The notes under the pieces were generated by a model. It was not told the origin of the DNA. It saw only the letters and a program-made list of their open reading frames with translations, and did not search any database. This document shows positions 12,272 through 24,401 of a stretch of 64,000 nt of DNA, piece after piece (within the stretch, counting starts at the first letter, position 1; each line of letters begins with the position of its first letter). Source of the DNA: Dichotomocladium elegans (taxonomy: Eukaryota; Mucoromycota; Mucoromycetes; Mucorales; Lichtheimiaceae); the NCBI GenBank assembly GCA_025716815.1, contig JAIXMN010000002.1:1736001-1800000 (forward strand), in the 5' to 3' direction. The position numbers and the translations under genes were made by a program.

Positions 12272-13332
12272 GGCGTCATGCCGGGTAGTATGGGTTGACG
12301 TATTCGTGCTCCGGCGTCGAAGTTGGTAGTCTTTGAGCTAGTCTCCTTTGCTGGTCAAAATAAGGGAAAAAATGCTGCAGCAACTACTGTTATTGCTAAC
12401 CTTTTTCCTTCCTGCTTCCAAAAGCTCTTCTCGTGGTACTTGAGCCATTGGAGAAACATGGAGGAGGGGAAGGAGGAAGAAATTCAAGGAACAGGAAAAA
12501 GAAGAAGAGAAAGCAGGCCCCAGACCAGTCAGGCATGGCGCTTTTGTCACGCTTTTCCTTTGAAACCGCGCATCCGAAAGTGGTATGCGAAGCTTGGCAC
12601 AGCGCGGTGGTGATTTTGTATTAACTGATTAATTTTGCTGTACGCGTGATGGGGGCCGAAAGGGGCAAGAGCACGGATGTCAATGGGAGAAAACCAAAGC
12701 GTTATAGCAGCAGCAACTAAACAGGAACGATCCCTCTCGACAGGAATCACCATAGTCTCTCGCAGATACATGGAAACCATGGTGGCCGATAGAACCCTTA
12801 CTGCATTGGCCTTTATCATTCTAATTTGGTGATTTAGACCGGAGGACAATGGGTCTCATGGTACGGACCGTGTTTATTATGATCTTGAGATTGTCTTTTC
12901 AGTATCGGCATCAAATCAATATTTAAATGGACGAAATGAAACTTTATCCTGATTTATTGGATGCGGTATCTCGCTGAATATTGTATGGTCCTGATCACAT
13001 GGGATACAGAACGCAACACCTTTACATGCACAGTCATGGCGCAAACTCTTTCAGATCAGAGAACATAGAGAGAAAGAACAATAAAGCGCGATTATCTATC
13101 ACATGCGAATGAATGAGACCACAATGTTGGGGGGAGGGACGTGGAGGCCCATCGTAGCACAAGTGCAGTCTCCCCGAATTTATTTAGCTGAGATAAAATT
13201 TCGAGTTGTTATGGCATGGTTTGACTGGGTGACAGACGGGCGAAAGCGCTAGAGTGCCCTTGTTCTATTTCTTTCCCTTTCTTTTTCCTTCCCGCAATTC
13301 CATACACACACAAGAAAGTACAAGCGCATCCG
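12272..13332. other. Intergenic region, no supported gene
   Basis: About 1.06 kb. It holds a purine-rich tract near 12460-12520 and one minus-strand frame of 100 codons (12547-12849) with no recognisable domain and no splicing support, which I do not annotate. It supplies the promoters of two divergent genes. Confidence 0.4.
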
Positions 13333-14599
13333 ATGGGTAATTCCTGAAGTTCATAAAAACAATAAAACGCGTGGCCGCCGTGCATAGCTGACAGCGTACC
13401 TTGTTTTGTTTAGCAGAGGGCACACCTGTAACAAAAAAGTCAAAACTCAACGATGGCACGGTCACTGCTGTAGCTTCGTCTTCTTCATTATATGAAGGTT
13501 ATGATTTCAAAGTGAACGACGTAAGGACCTCGGCATGCATTGCCATGGGCACGTTTCTCGTTCTCTTACACCTACTCCCCAGCCTCCTGTCGGTCGCCCA
13601 GTCCGCATTTACTGTGACGGTAATACGTTGTTTCAAAGGGAGGAAAAAGCCGGGTCTTTTTTAGAAAAAAAAATGAAGGCGAGCTTACATTATGTGAACT
13701 GGGATCCTTTAGGTATCTATGATATGTTCCATTTTGGACATGCTAAGGCACTTGAGCAGGCAAAGAAAGCCTTTCCTGAGGTCTATTTGATGGTGGGAGG
13801 TGCGTTTACACATTTTTTTTTCATTGACGCACTGGAGATTCGGGAATGGGATTCATCGAGATAATCAATGTATGCTTACACAAAGCGGAAATAGTGTGCA
13901 ATGACATTGAAACACACAAACGCAAGGGTAAAACAGTGATGACCGACCTGGAACGATATGAAGCTGTGCGACACTGCAAATGGGTCGATCAAGTGATTCC
14001 AGATGCACCATGGTTTGTGACTCAGGATTTTCTTGATGAGCACCAGATAGACTATGTTGCGCATGATGCCGAACCATACCAGTCTTCAGAGTCCGGAGAT
14101 GTCTACGGATTTGTTAAAGCCCAGGGCAAATTCTTACCGACACAACGCACAGATGGCATCTCCACCTCTGACCTGATCACTCGAATTGTCCGCGACTATG
14201 ATGCCTATCTTCGACGCAACCTTGAGCGTGGCGTCTCTGCAAAGGAGCTTAATATTTCATTTTTGAAGGTGTGTGTAAGACAGGGCATGGTAAATGAGGA
14301 CGATGGCTGACTGTAAATAGGAACGAGAAATCAAGACAAAAAAGTCCATCGAAGACCTCCGGAAACAGATCAGAACAGTTGTTCTTGATCAATTTGAGAC
14401 GTGGGAGAGCCAGAGCCATGATTTCATTCGCGGATTTGCAGCCATGTTTGGCGCCGAGACAGTCGTCGAACGATTTCTGCAGAAGCGAAAGCTTGCTATT
14501 AGCACTAGAAGCAACACTAATTCGCTCGCCTCAAGCAACTTCAACTCACCCACCTCGAGTAACACACCCAACAGCAACACCAGCGATGCTGATGAATGA
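13333..14599 (+). CDS. PCT1: CTP:phosphocholine cytidylyltransferase
   Basis: This is the rate-limiting enzyme of the Kennedy (CDP-choline) pathway, converting phosphocholine and CTP to CDP-choline. Six exons fit: 13333-13336, 13414-13520, 13583-13619, 13713-13799, 13895-14268 and 14321-14599, 295 residues. The catalytic domain is complete across the joins: [20 protein letters not shown] (HFGH is the cytidylyltransferase HxGH), [49 protein letters not shown], and [19 protein letters not shown] (RTDGISTS signature). A helical membrane-binding region follows ([15 protein letters not shown]...), then a Ser/Asn-rich tail. The start is unusual: no ATG exists in the exon at 13414, but ATGG/gtaatt at 13333 spliced to tttag/CAGAGG gives [16 protein letters not shown], so the first coding exon is only 4 nt. 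Confidence 0.9.
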
Positions 14600-14897
14600 T
14601 GTTGCATTATATAGCCCGTTCATTTGTCTATTCTTCTTCGTCCTCCTCGCCCTCCATAGATATACCTAGCGCCCTCAACAGTCTTACACCGATAAAAAAA
14701 ACTCACCACGCATATAAACATGGATAGACACGACTGCAGGAGAGGGAGAAAAATAATACACATATACACACACGTGTGCATTGATAGGATCTTTCGCGAC
14801 TTTGTTTTTTTTATATCAGTATTTATACACGAGCTTACGCACACGCGCAACAAACAAAACCATAAGTCTTTCTGTTTTATTTTATCCCTGCAACCAC

Positions 14898-15652
14898 TTA
14901 TGCGGTCCAGACACGGGCAATCAACTCGGTAAGACCAATGTCGTTTGTGTTGAACTGGTAGCAACCAACCAAGACACCTGCGGTGGCGGCATACAAGGTA
15001 GCCTTGGCAATCTTGCCAATGACAGGGGCCTTGCGCTCGTTCAAGTAATCTAAATGATGAAAAGCCATCACTTAATGAAAAAAGGCGCTTCTTTTCCCCA
15101 CCGCCTCATGTCAATTCTCCAGCCCGATCTCCTTGATAATCATTACCAACGATTAAAGCATCGAGACCTATAAGAAGAAAAAGAGAGGACAGGGAAGCGC
15201 GTGACAGATATGTTAGTTCCCAGATACACTTGATCCAGCAAAAAAAAAATTATGCATATCAATTCTTTTTTTTCTTTTACCAATGTGAAGATGGAGAGGA
15301 AGCACAACGCCAAAGAGCGTGTCAAGGACAGGGGAAGAACCAAGAGCAAACTCAGCAGCGAACATGGGCACCAATGCCACCGAAGCAGCGCGCTCAACGT
15401 CCCAATGGTACGAACCGTGGAGGCGATCAGGGGCATGCTGAGTAGCAGCAGCGTTAGTGACGGCAGCTGGTGATGGTGAAGCGTGCGTATGTCGCGTTAG
15501 AAGGCATATGATTCGGCAAAGGATCACCTTGATTCAATCCTTCCTATATAAGAATACTCACACGAGTGAATCTTGACCAAAGCCATGGGGCTCTGACGGC
15601 CAAGAACGCGCGAGGCGGAACGAAGCGTAGGGGCGGCGAGACGAAGCGACAT
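14898..15652 (-). CDS. SDH4: Succinate dehydrogenase membrane anchor subunit (SdhD/CybS)
   Basis: This is the small cytochrome b subunit of mitochondrial complex II, which anchors the catalytic subunits and helps bind ubiquinone and heme. Four exons fit: 15652-15562, 15466-15281, 15167-15147 and 15049-14898, 149 residues. The N-terminus MSLRLAAPTLRSASRVLGR is a typical mitochondrial presequence. The mature part has GSYHWDVERAASVALVPM (the SYHW..ER motif of SdhD), three membrane helices, LPLHLHIGLDALIVDYLNER (His heme ligand and the conserved D-Y pair) and a terminal helix ending LIARVWTA. The third exon is only 21 nt; without it the HIGLDALIVDY motif is broken. It is convergent with PCT1. Confidence 0.9.
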
Positions 15653-16232
15653 TGAGCTGTTTTTGCAGAGTGGGGAGAGGGGAGTGGGGTCTACAGAGAG
15701 AGAAGCAGCGGGTGGTAAACAAGAGCCAGGCGGCGAGGCCCCCTCACCCCGCACTGAACCAACGGGGAGACAGGCCCGTCGGAGTGGACCGGGGTGACGT
15801 GGTACTTTTTTTCATGTGAAGGAATGCGTGAATATTTTTCCGTGCTCACCCTAGGGAACCGTCCACCAGCATTCTGCTTCTGGCAATTGTCTATGATGGG
15901 ATCGCCTTAATCGGACTGTCTAAAAGCGTTACGATTAATATGTAGGCGTGAGAGTTGGAACTAGAGCCATCTTTACTGGCATTATGCCTTCTAGCACCTC
16001 TGCATCACGCTGCTAAGGCCAGCTGTACATTTTCACGCAGCGTCATACGTATATGCGGACGAGCTAAAGTGATGATAGTATCTTCTAACAACAAGTGACT
16101 TATACTACGCTCTCGCTAGCGGACGATATTTGGTATGAAAATATCAAACAGAACATATTATATATTCATTTACTACCCGAGCTTCAAATGAGGGGAAGCC
16201 GTGGAGGGGGGGACGAATACGGCAAATGCGAG
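15653..16232. other. Intergenic region between SDH4 and Ric8
   Basis: About 580 bp. GC-rich next to the SDH4 start, AT-rich nearer the Ric8 3' end. No gene, RNA or repeat is recognised. Confidence 0.4.
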
Positions 16233-18298
16233 CTAATCCACATCGCTATCGTTTTCTTCGCTGTCACTAATTTCTTGGAGTCTACCCTCTCGCATCGCCT
16301 TGGCAACAGGATTTTCCACATCAACAACACCCGTCTTTTTGAGTCGCTCAAATAGTACAAAGAGACGCTCAGCTTCGCGCTCCTTCTCCTCGTCTGTCAT
16401 CTCTGCAAGGCTCGGTCCTGAACTTTGTTCAGCGTCGAGATACTGACCTGTGATTGGGTTGATAGCTTTTTTGCCATCGCTCGAATCGATGTCGCTTTGG
16501 GTTGGTTGAATCGCAATTCCACGATTGACAAGGAAACCGACCGCATTGCCGTAGCCTACTGCATGACTAAACTTGGCAGCTATACGCAACACTAATAAGT
16601 TGGCCTATCCTTCATGGACTTCATTTGATCATTAGGGGCTTACCATCCTCGTTGCACAAGACAAATAAACAATCAGAGACTGCTTCACGGGTTTGGGGTA
16701 ACATGGCGGATGTCATGAGCCGGACTAACATCGCAGGCATACTGCTACCAATATTCACTGGTGTTTTCCGATCGCTAGGGAATACAGAAAGGAGAAGTAT
16801 TGTGAGGAAAGGATCCTTAAATGTTCTTTTTTTTTGTCTAACTCCACAGCCTGTTGTCGCAGCGGCTCGTATGTGTACCTTTCGCTTGGCAGCAGTCTAG
16901 ACATAAAGGATTCTCTAAAGCCAGGGTCCTCTGCCATCACCTTACGCATCACCAGGACAAGGGGTGCAATAGTTGCATCCACGTTCTGCTCGCTAGACGT
17001 CGAAGCATGATTGTCTGGATTCCCGTCGGGAATTAGATAGTTGAGTGTCCCCTCGAGGATATCGCACATGCGATTAGCACAGATGTTGTGAAGCGCTTCG
17101 CTGGGAATTTGGTTCTGCCGTCTATGGACATAATTGCTCCATGAATTATAGATAGCCGAGAATGGGAACTGCATCAGCGCTTGGACCGCATAATTAGTAG
17201 GTGGAGAGAGAGGCATCGGCTTTGATATCGGGATATCAAATACAATGGTGTAGATGGGAGCAAGGCATCCACTAAAGTAAGCCCCAATCTCCTCTTCCTT
17301 GCCTTCCTTCCGGCGTGTCTCTACCAAAATGAGGTTGAAAAGCAATTTCAACGCCTCGCTAATAACAAGCTTGGGCGATATCTGATTTGGACCACTCTGA
17401 GAGTCATTTGACACAAACTTGGTGACATTTTCATCGAGAACCTGATAAAAGAATGGGTTACAACATGTAAGGAAAAAAGAGCGAAATTCGTTTTTACTTT
17501 GGCTATCGTAGGTCCAATGCCGAGTGATACGAGTTCTTCGACAACGTCCGGCGCATCGACCGTCAAGAACAGCAGGACACGGCATACTAAGAACTGAGCC
17601 TCTCCGCTGGCTACCGGGGACGCAAGAAGCCGGTAGCTTGCAGGGACGCCCCCGTGCTTTACGATCCATAGCCTTGTTGCATCCTTGAGAAGTGCACAGT
17701 TGGAAAGGCACTTGAGCGCCTCGCGAGATCGCTGTGTGTCATCAATAGAGCGGGCATTTCGGCTGTCCAGGTTGCAAAGTTTCAAGAGCACCTCGATACC
17801 CTATCGAAGGAACACCGAATCAAATGAAACATTTCTGGGTAAGTAAAAACCGGGTCCCGCTCTCGGCTTGGATTTACCTTACGCGCTCACAAAATAATGC
17901 ATCAGCTCCCTCAACATCCCTTCCCATAGTCTTGACTGCCAGCACAGCACGGGTGGTTACTGTAACCTTATGTATTAGCCGGAAGTGAAAAGAAACTATG
18001 AGAAGCAAGAGGGAAACAGAGAGCGAAACTTACATTCTTCGTCCCACCGACCTTGACCAGGCAACGTATCGAGATCTTTCAAGAACTCTGTCATGAGTTC
18101 GGATTTGACAGTGACAGGAAGGGCTGACGAATTAAAGTAAAAATAGTTTGGTAAAGGGGTCATGGGGTTATCATCATTTGCTATTTTTGCAATTAGCTTA
18201 CGTGTAAGGCCGCACTCAATTGAGGAAAAGAATGAGGACAAGGCAGCTATGTCAGAAGAATCCCGCATACGCTTGTAATCGCTGAGTGACATGGTCAT
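16233..18298 (-). CDS. RIC8: Ric8/synembryn, G-alpha chaperone and exchange factor
   Basis: This is an armadillo-repeat helical protein that folds and activates heterotrimeric G-alpha subunits at the plasma membrane. The start chosen is MTMSLSDYKRMRDSSDI (18298). Exons join in frame through GGLTPLPVTVKSELMTEF, LTTRAVLAVKTMGRDVEGAD, GIEVLLKLCNLDSRNARS and EALKCLSNCALLKD. The long central exon includes SEALKLLFNLILVETRR, APIYTIVFDIP and PLVLVMRKVMAEDPGFRESF; the C-terminal part has REAVSDCLFVLCNED and AAKFSHAVGYGNAVGFLVNRG. The chain ends with an acidic tail (SDSEENDSDVD), typical of the CK2-phosphorylated Ric8 C-terminus. Ric8 is common in filamentous and early-diverging fungi and absent from budding yeast, which fits the proposed host. 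At least six introns; small exon borders near 16600-16900 are approximate. Confidence 0.85.
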
Positions 18299-19439
18299 GT
18301 TATGGGGCAAAAGTTGCATGAAGGCATCAGTAATAGGGAGTACTCTTTTTAAAAAATTGAAGGCCGAGCGTGTATGAAGCCGCACAAAAGCTCCTGCTGA
18401 TTGGATGGGTCCTGTGAACCTCCATAGATCATGCTATCCCTTTTCCATGACAATCGCGGATGCTATTTTTCATTTCCAAGGCAGCGTCCATTGCATCTTT
18501 ACTATTGCAGATACTCATCTACCAGCTGCGCCACAGCACAACCGTCTTTAGTACCAGATCCAGAACTCCCTGAAGCTATTCAATAAACGACTTATGTGTC
18601 GTGTCAACGATCTTCGACATATTAATGGTACTTTGATGACATATTCTTCTCACGATGGGCAGCACACTTGCAGTAAAAACTGTACTATACTTTATCACCC
18701 GATCTTATATCAAGATAGGTGGATGTCTATGCAGTGCATTCTAATTCATCGCGCCGGACCTTTCCACCTTTCCCATTAAATTAAACAGTCATAGCGGCTT
18801 TTGGTATGTTTCGCTTCTTTTTTGGCTCAAGGGGTCTATGGGGTACACCATTTTGAGGGTGGCATATCTGAGAGAAGAGCGCATTCTCGGATATCCCCAA
18901 TCTAAACCTCGATTGCTCAATTTATTTGACATATAACATGGTGCAAAACCACGCTATGGGTTTTCGTCTCATTGCCGGCTCGCTGTTGAAATTGAGAAGG
19001 ATAAATCAATGCTTTCCAAATCAGACATACAAATGCTTCCGCAAGGCGCTCTTGTCCTAAGCCGGTTTCCCTTCAAGAAAAGGATAATCGCTCTGCGTAA
19101 CAACGACGCTTTAAGCTCGTTCTTTGTCTCGGGGATAAACAAGTTGCTGGCTTTCAAACTTGTAATTCTGTGTAATGGTGCACGGGACTCATCAATCACG
19201 CCGGGGAGGGATGTAGAACCGCTTCGAAAATAAAGTAGAGGTGATAACAGCATCTTTGAGCTGAAAGAGTCATCGTCAATCTGACATTCCTGCGCTGTGT
19301 CTTTTTTTAAATGATCATTACGAAAACTAGGCGAATATAAAGAGTAGTAAGACGACTATCTATGTATATACAATTAATGAGGACAGGCAAAGATGCTCCT
19401 AACGAGTATGCCGTGCGATGGTACTGATCAATGATGTTT
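18299..19439. other. Gene-poor AT-rich intergenic region
   Basis: This stretch carries the Ric8 promoter and no recognisable coding region. A tRNA-like A box on the minus strand at about 18515-18545 has no matching B box. Short frames around 19000-19250 lack codon structure. Confidence 0.4.
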
Positions 19440-19865
19440 TCACTGATATTGCAGTTTTTTGGAGCGCATGAGCCAGTGCTTAAGCTCTGCTAATGGGATA
19501 TCCTCGTCGTCTAGATCCAAATCCGGAATATTCGCGCGTTTTGGTGGTGATAGTAAGATATTTAGGTGGTATGTAGGCGGAGGTGTGGTTAAGCAATGGG
19601 CATATGGCAGACTTTCTGAGGATGTATTTCGACTGCTGGTAGGCGTGGATGAAAGTGAGAGAGAACCGGAAAAGCGAACAAGAGGAGCGACTGCAGTCTT
19701 CCTCCTTGTGTACATGATGCGTGGATCGCAGTCTGCTGTACAGAGCGTCGCAGGAGGATGAGAGGGTGGATATGTCTTTCTCTGTGGAAAGGCAGGGCGC
19801 TTACGCTCATAATGACAGTAGTCATTTGGCAGTGGGGCCGAGCGATGGTGCGAATGTTGTTGCAT
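19440..19865 (-). CDS. Hypothetical protein (141 aa), Pro/Ser/Thr-rich
   Basis: An uninterrupted 141-codon frame starts MQQHSHHRSAPLPNDY and ends LMRSKKLQYQ. The middle is basic and Ser/Thr/Pro-rich; the C-terminal third contains PKRANIPDLDLDDEDIPLAE, an acidic amphipathic segment that looks like real protein rather than random frame. It stands alone in a gene-poor area, and the opposite strand is also partly open, which lowers confidence. No family recognised. Confidence 0.4.
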   Translation of the reverse strand: MQQHSHHRSAPLPNDYCHYERKRPAFPQRKTYPPSHPPATLCTADCDPRIMYTRRKTAVAPLVRFSGSLSLSSTPTSSRNTSSESLPYAHCLTTPPPTYHLNILLSPPKRANIPDLDLDDEDIPLAELKHWLMRSKKLQYQ

Positions 19866-22800
19866 GGTGGGGGAGGAGAAAGAAGAAAGGAAGGAAGGAA
19901 GGAAGGAAGGGAAAGAAAGCTATGGAGTAGTCCTCATTTCGCATCAAGCTCTGTCACCTGATGGGAGACGGTTCCTCGACCGAACTCCAAGAACACGAAA
20001 CGAGACTTATCCCGACTTTGGTCACTCCGCACGCGAATTGCGTTGCCTAAAAGGGTCAATCTAATCATCCTTTTGCGTGCTCTCATTGTCATTTTTGAAA
20101 TGGACCCTATTTCATATTACAAAGGATTGGGAAACTCTTTGTTATGTTTCTTATTTTTAGCTCGCCTCCTCCTCTATGAGCACGCGTATTTCTGCCTCCT
20201 TTACGGTTACCCTCGTGGTTTCGCTGATTGACATGCATTATTTTAAGAATTAGCAGTTAATCTAATGATTATAGCGTCCGTACTCAATTTGGTCTAAGAA
20301 TAAGTGTCCCAGCTCTATAAAAAAAGACGTCTTGATGCACCTTCTTTTTCAAAGTAACGGTTCGATCAAAGACCTGCGCGTCTGGCTTGCAGTATAATAG
20401 TTAAAACGATGAATCGGCAGCGCACGTTCCTCCCCACATATCCCATGCCAGCGGTCGATCCCAATTCATCTTTGCTGATCGACAATAAATATAGAGTTGC
20501 ATAAGCGCGACTATCTCATCCATCTCTAGACTGCCATTAGCGCTGTAAAGAATTGTATACCGTGTGTAACATATGCGCAAATAGAGTATTATGAGGCTAG
20601 AAGAAAAAGCTGTCCCAAATGTAAGACCCATAGCCAATATTACACAGCAGTGAGCGACGTCCCCAATTTAAATAATGACATCCAATAATAGTAGTAATAA
20701 TTATAATACAGTAATCATCCACTATAACCTATCCTTGGCCTCAATCAGGTCAACTCAGTTAGGCTTGAAGCGTAGAAAATATTGGGATTATTGAAAACGG
20801 AGGAGGCAAAGAAGAAAGAAGGGAGCAATATGCCATTATCATGATAACCTAGTCACATCGAATATGATTTTAACGGGCGACTACTGTATTGAACAGATTT
20901 ATTGCGGCTGCATTTGATCTTCAAGCTTAATATGTCCATCACTCTACGCTGACCGTAGCGTACAGGAGTCTCTCATTCCATCGAAAGGTAGTTATTTCCC
21001 GGACATTGACACAGGGAACAACATCATGACGTCATCCATGAAAACTTCACGCTTACAAAAATATGATTCCTTCCTCGTTTGAGAAGAAAACTGAACTTTT
21101 AATTATATCATCATGGCGGACACGCCGAAAGTGCAGATATAGATCAATAGAAGCAGAATAATACACAAAGAGCCCTAGACCAATAAACAGAAATAAGGGT
21201 GCCGTAAAAGAACATGAATGCTGAAATACAGTATGTGCACAAGAAGACATATTTCTCTTAAACAACCATATTATTGAGATATATCGTGCCATAAAATGCA
21301 TACGCATGCGTTACTCCAGGATTTGCAAAGGGTTCGTATGGATTGCATGGTTTTGTCGCTATGTGTATTGAGTTCGGACCTTGCCAAGTGAGAGGACCCG
21401 ATGTTCAGTTAGATAGAGGGCAGCGTATGGTATTGCCCAGTAGACGTCTCAACGGCTAACATGTGTATCATGGCGATGTTAGCTACACTTCACGGCAATT
21501 ACATTAGAAGCGATCTCTATAAGTTGAAGTTCTTGATGAAGCATTTAAATCCAAGGTGGGTCCAAAAGTTGTGTAACGCACCAGCTCTATCAGCGGAGAA
21601 GCACAGCCAGCTGATTGAAAGAAAGGGTCGATGACTAACAATCATGCATGTGCATAGCTACTGCAGTGTAAATAGAATCATGATCGCTGCCATCAGCACC
21701 CCCCTCCCACATTCCTCATACCTTATATATGTATTTGAATTGATCGTTTAGATCGGTACCACGCAGAATTTGCCTAGGAGGAAGGTCGTATATTTGCTTT
21801 TGAGGCAGGTGTTGAACTGCTCATGGAGTAGTCCAGAACAAAATAAGACAGCCCTTTTTTTGGGATATTTTTAGCCTTTCACAGCAACCGGAATAATGTA
21901 TTTCCTGTTTCAGGAATAAATTTTATGCTGTCCGCCTTTGCCCCGCAGACTTGCCGACGCTGGCCCATTCACCATTTTTGGCACGTGTCCGAGCTCTAGC
22001 GACAGAGAATGCCTGGTATGAGTCAACATCTGTCATAGCACTTCAGCCAGCTAAATGTTACAGCGACAAAAGCACTCGAACGTATGTTTTTTTTTCATCT
22101 TTGAGTATGCCTGCTTGTAGGCGGTGATCTTGCCTCACGCATTTCTTTAGTAGTAAGTCCAGCAGTAGATCATCATTGTATGTTACATATTACAGTGTGA
22201 ACATAGAGATTTTGTTTTTATTCGTGTTAACTAAAGACCGTATATAGTCTCATTAAAGCATCGATCGGTCTACTGTTCAGGTTAATAGGTTTTATATAGA
22301 GGATGGGAAGACTCACACTGAATCATCTGCATAGGATCTTTGGAATCGCAAGGGAAATATTTAATAGATCTACAAAGAACCGGCGACTTTTCGGAATATA
22401 GATCCGCATCAACTTCGCTACATGATTATCATCTAGTAATACAACTATCGCGCCAGATACGGGCACTGGCGCAGAACCTGCGGTTCCAAAACAAGATTGA
22501 CATTAAGAAAAGCACAGGTATCTCTGGAGCTTAATCATTGGTTAAGAGATCGTCATTGGGCGCACTTGAAGTGAGACATGTGACAGAATAACGCTGGAAG
22601 ACACTACTGACCTATATCCAGCATGATTGTGGAAGATCAACATACCACTCAAATATAAAGACAGCTGCCTTCAATGCGCATGCGATAAGATCGCATTGTC
22701 GGTTTATCATAGCGAGGCGTGCTGTTACTAGCACCTCCTGATATGTATGGTTGATTGGAAGAAGCTTCCATGACAAGAAAAAGCTGTTACATTACATTAG

Positions 22801-24401
22801 ATCAAACCGATGTCGAATTTTCAAGAACTTACCAAGTATTGAGAATAAACCTAAATTTGGCTATTTCCCCAAGTGTTCGGGACAAAATATTTCCAAGTTA
22901 TTCTAAGACAAAAGATACGCCATAAGTTTTTTCCTCTTTTGTTTCGGGTAATATAATATGTTCTCTTGGGGATGCTGCGCGCATACGGTGCAGCTTACAC
23001 AGTGCAACTCCAAAAATACGGCTGACATTCCTTCATCAATGTAAACCATGCTACAGCCCACGAATCTATCGAATTCTATTCCAGTGAAGCTATCTTGATC
23101 AAGCGGGGATTTCATCTTCATGCGGGAATGACGACATATCGAAGTTCATTCCCGGGTTAAAAGTAAATCTCATGACCGCCTCATTAAAAGACGCGTATCA
23201 ATCATAATCCCAGAGAACATTCTTATGTACTGTCACCTAATAATGACTGTGATCACATGTAGAACTTGAGGCCCGTGACACGGTGCTATGGTCTTATACT
23301 CACGCAAATCAACCTATTAATATATCGGTCGTCGATCAGCATTGAAAAATATTGGATCGCATCAATACCTCAAGATCATTCCTTCTGCTTTGCCGTAACT
23401 GCGCAAAGCAAATCTATACATATTACTCTGACACTGCGGGAGATTTTTGAACGCATGGAGTGTACTGTTGGATTACATCCGTGTTCACTCCATAAATTCT
23501 CGGATAATATAAGTAGTACTCAAGGAAAACATTTATTATCATTCCAGTTAGCGCGCGCAATCTGGAATCGCTGGCTGAACGTCGCAGATGGTATAGGCGA
23601 TCTCGGCTATACGTTATACCGGTTAAACGTTATTCCGTCCGATACCGATGAGACTGAGACGAAGCGTTTCTTGTACCTTAATCCTTAAAACACGAGGACA
23701 GAGGGCAACACTTATCCACTTCAGTAGTTACATACAATATCTACGGTTACTTATGCATTGATGTTTGGGGGGGCGTATCTCATGGGAGTACTCGATACAA
23801 AGGCTTCACGAAAAGATCGATAGTCCATGTCGATGCATTTCAGCAAACTAGGGCCTATGCGCGGTCAAGGCTGGGCTCTAAAACGTTCGGCTTGAATCCG
23901 ATCTGGGTACAATGAGGTCTTTGCGCACTGAGTTTGAAGTGGGAAAATGAGTAGTCCCGGCGTTTTATTGAATCAAATGAGAGATCACAGTTTGATTCCT
24001 TTTTTGGATTCTTTTTACCGGGACATGATACAAATGAAAGGGGTAAATAAAAGATCAACACTCCTCGCTACCTACATTACCAGTTTGCCATGGCAAATCA
24101 GTCTCGCTGATCACCCCTCTCCGTCGCATCGGTCGGGTTGCGATAGCAAGGAAGGCAGATAACGATCGATTTGACGCAATCTATTTTTCTATTGGACGGA
24201 AGAAATCGCAGCGTCCCGGTCGGCTCAATTCTTCGATCTGATTTGCTGTAAGCTGGGTAATATTCCAGCCGAGGATGAATTTACCTGATCCGGTATTTGC
24301 CTTTACCATTACCTTCGTACGGTTGATGGTTATCCCTTCAGGAGTATAAATATCAGCCATGACCTCTTCATGATTTATTCATTTTATTACAACAACAAAT
24401 C
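19866..24401. other. AT-rich gene desert
   Basis: About 4.5 kb without a supported gene. A tetranucleotide AAGG run lies at 19887-19910. The rest is AT-rich with many stops in all frames; the longest frames (for example 23266-23688 +) show no domain. It resembles decayed repeat DNA, but I could not tie it to a family in this window. The last about 100 bp before 24402 are the promoter and 5' leader of the MFS gene. Confidence 0.45.

Noticed and set aside
18515..18545. tRNA-like A box on the minus strand (GTGGCGCAGCTGGTAGA)
   Set aside because: No T-loop/B box and no foldable anticodon arm follow within the expected distance. At most a tRNA-derived relic.
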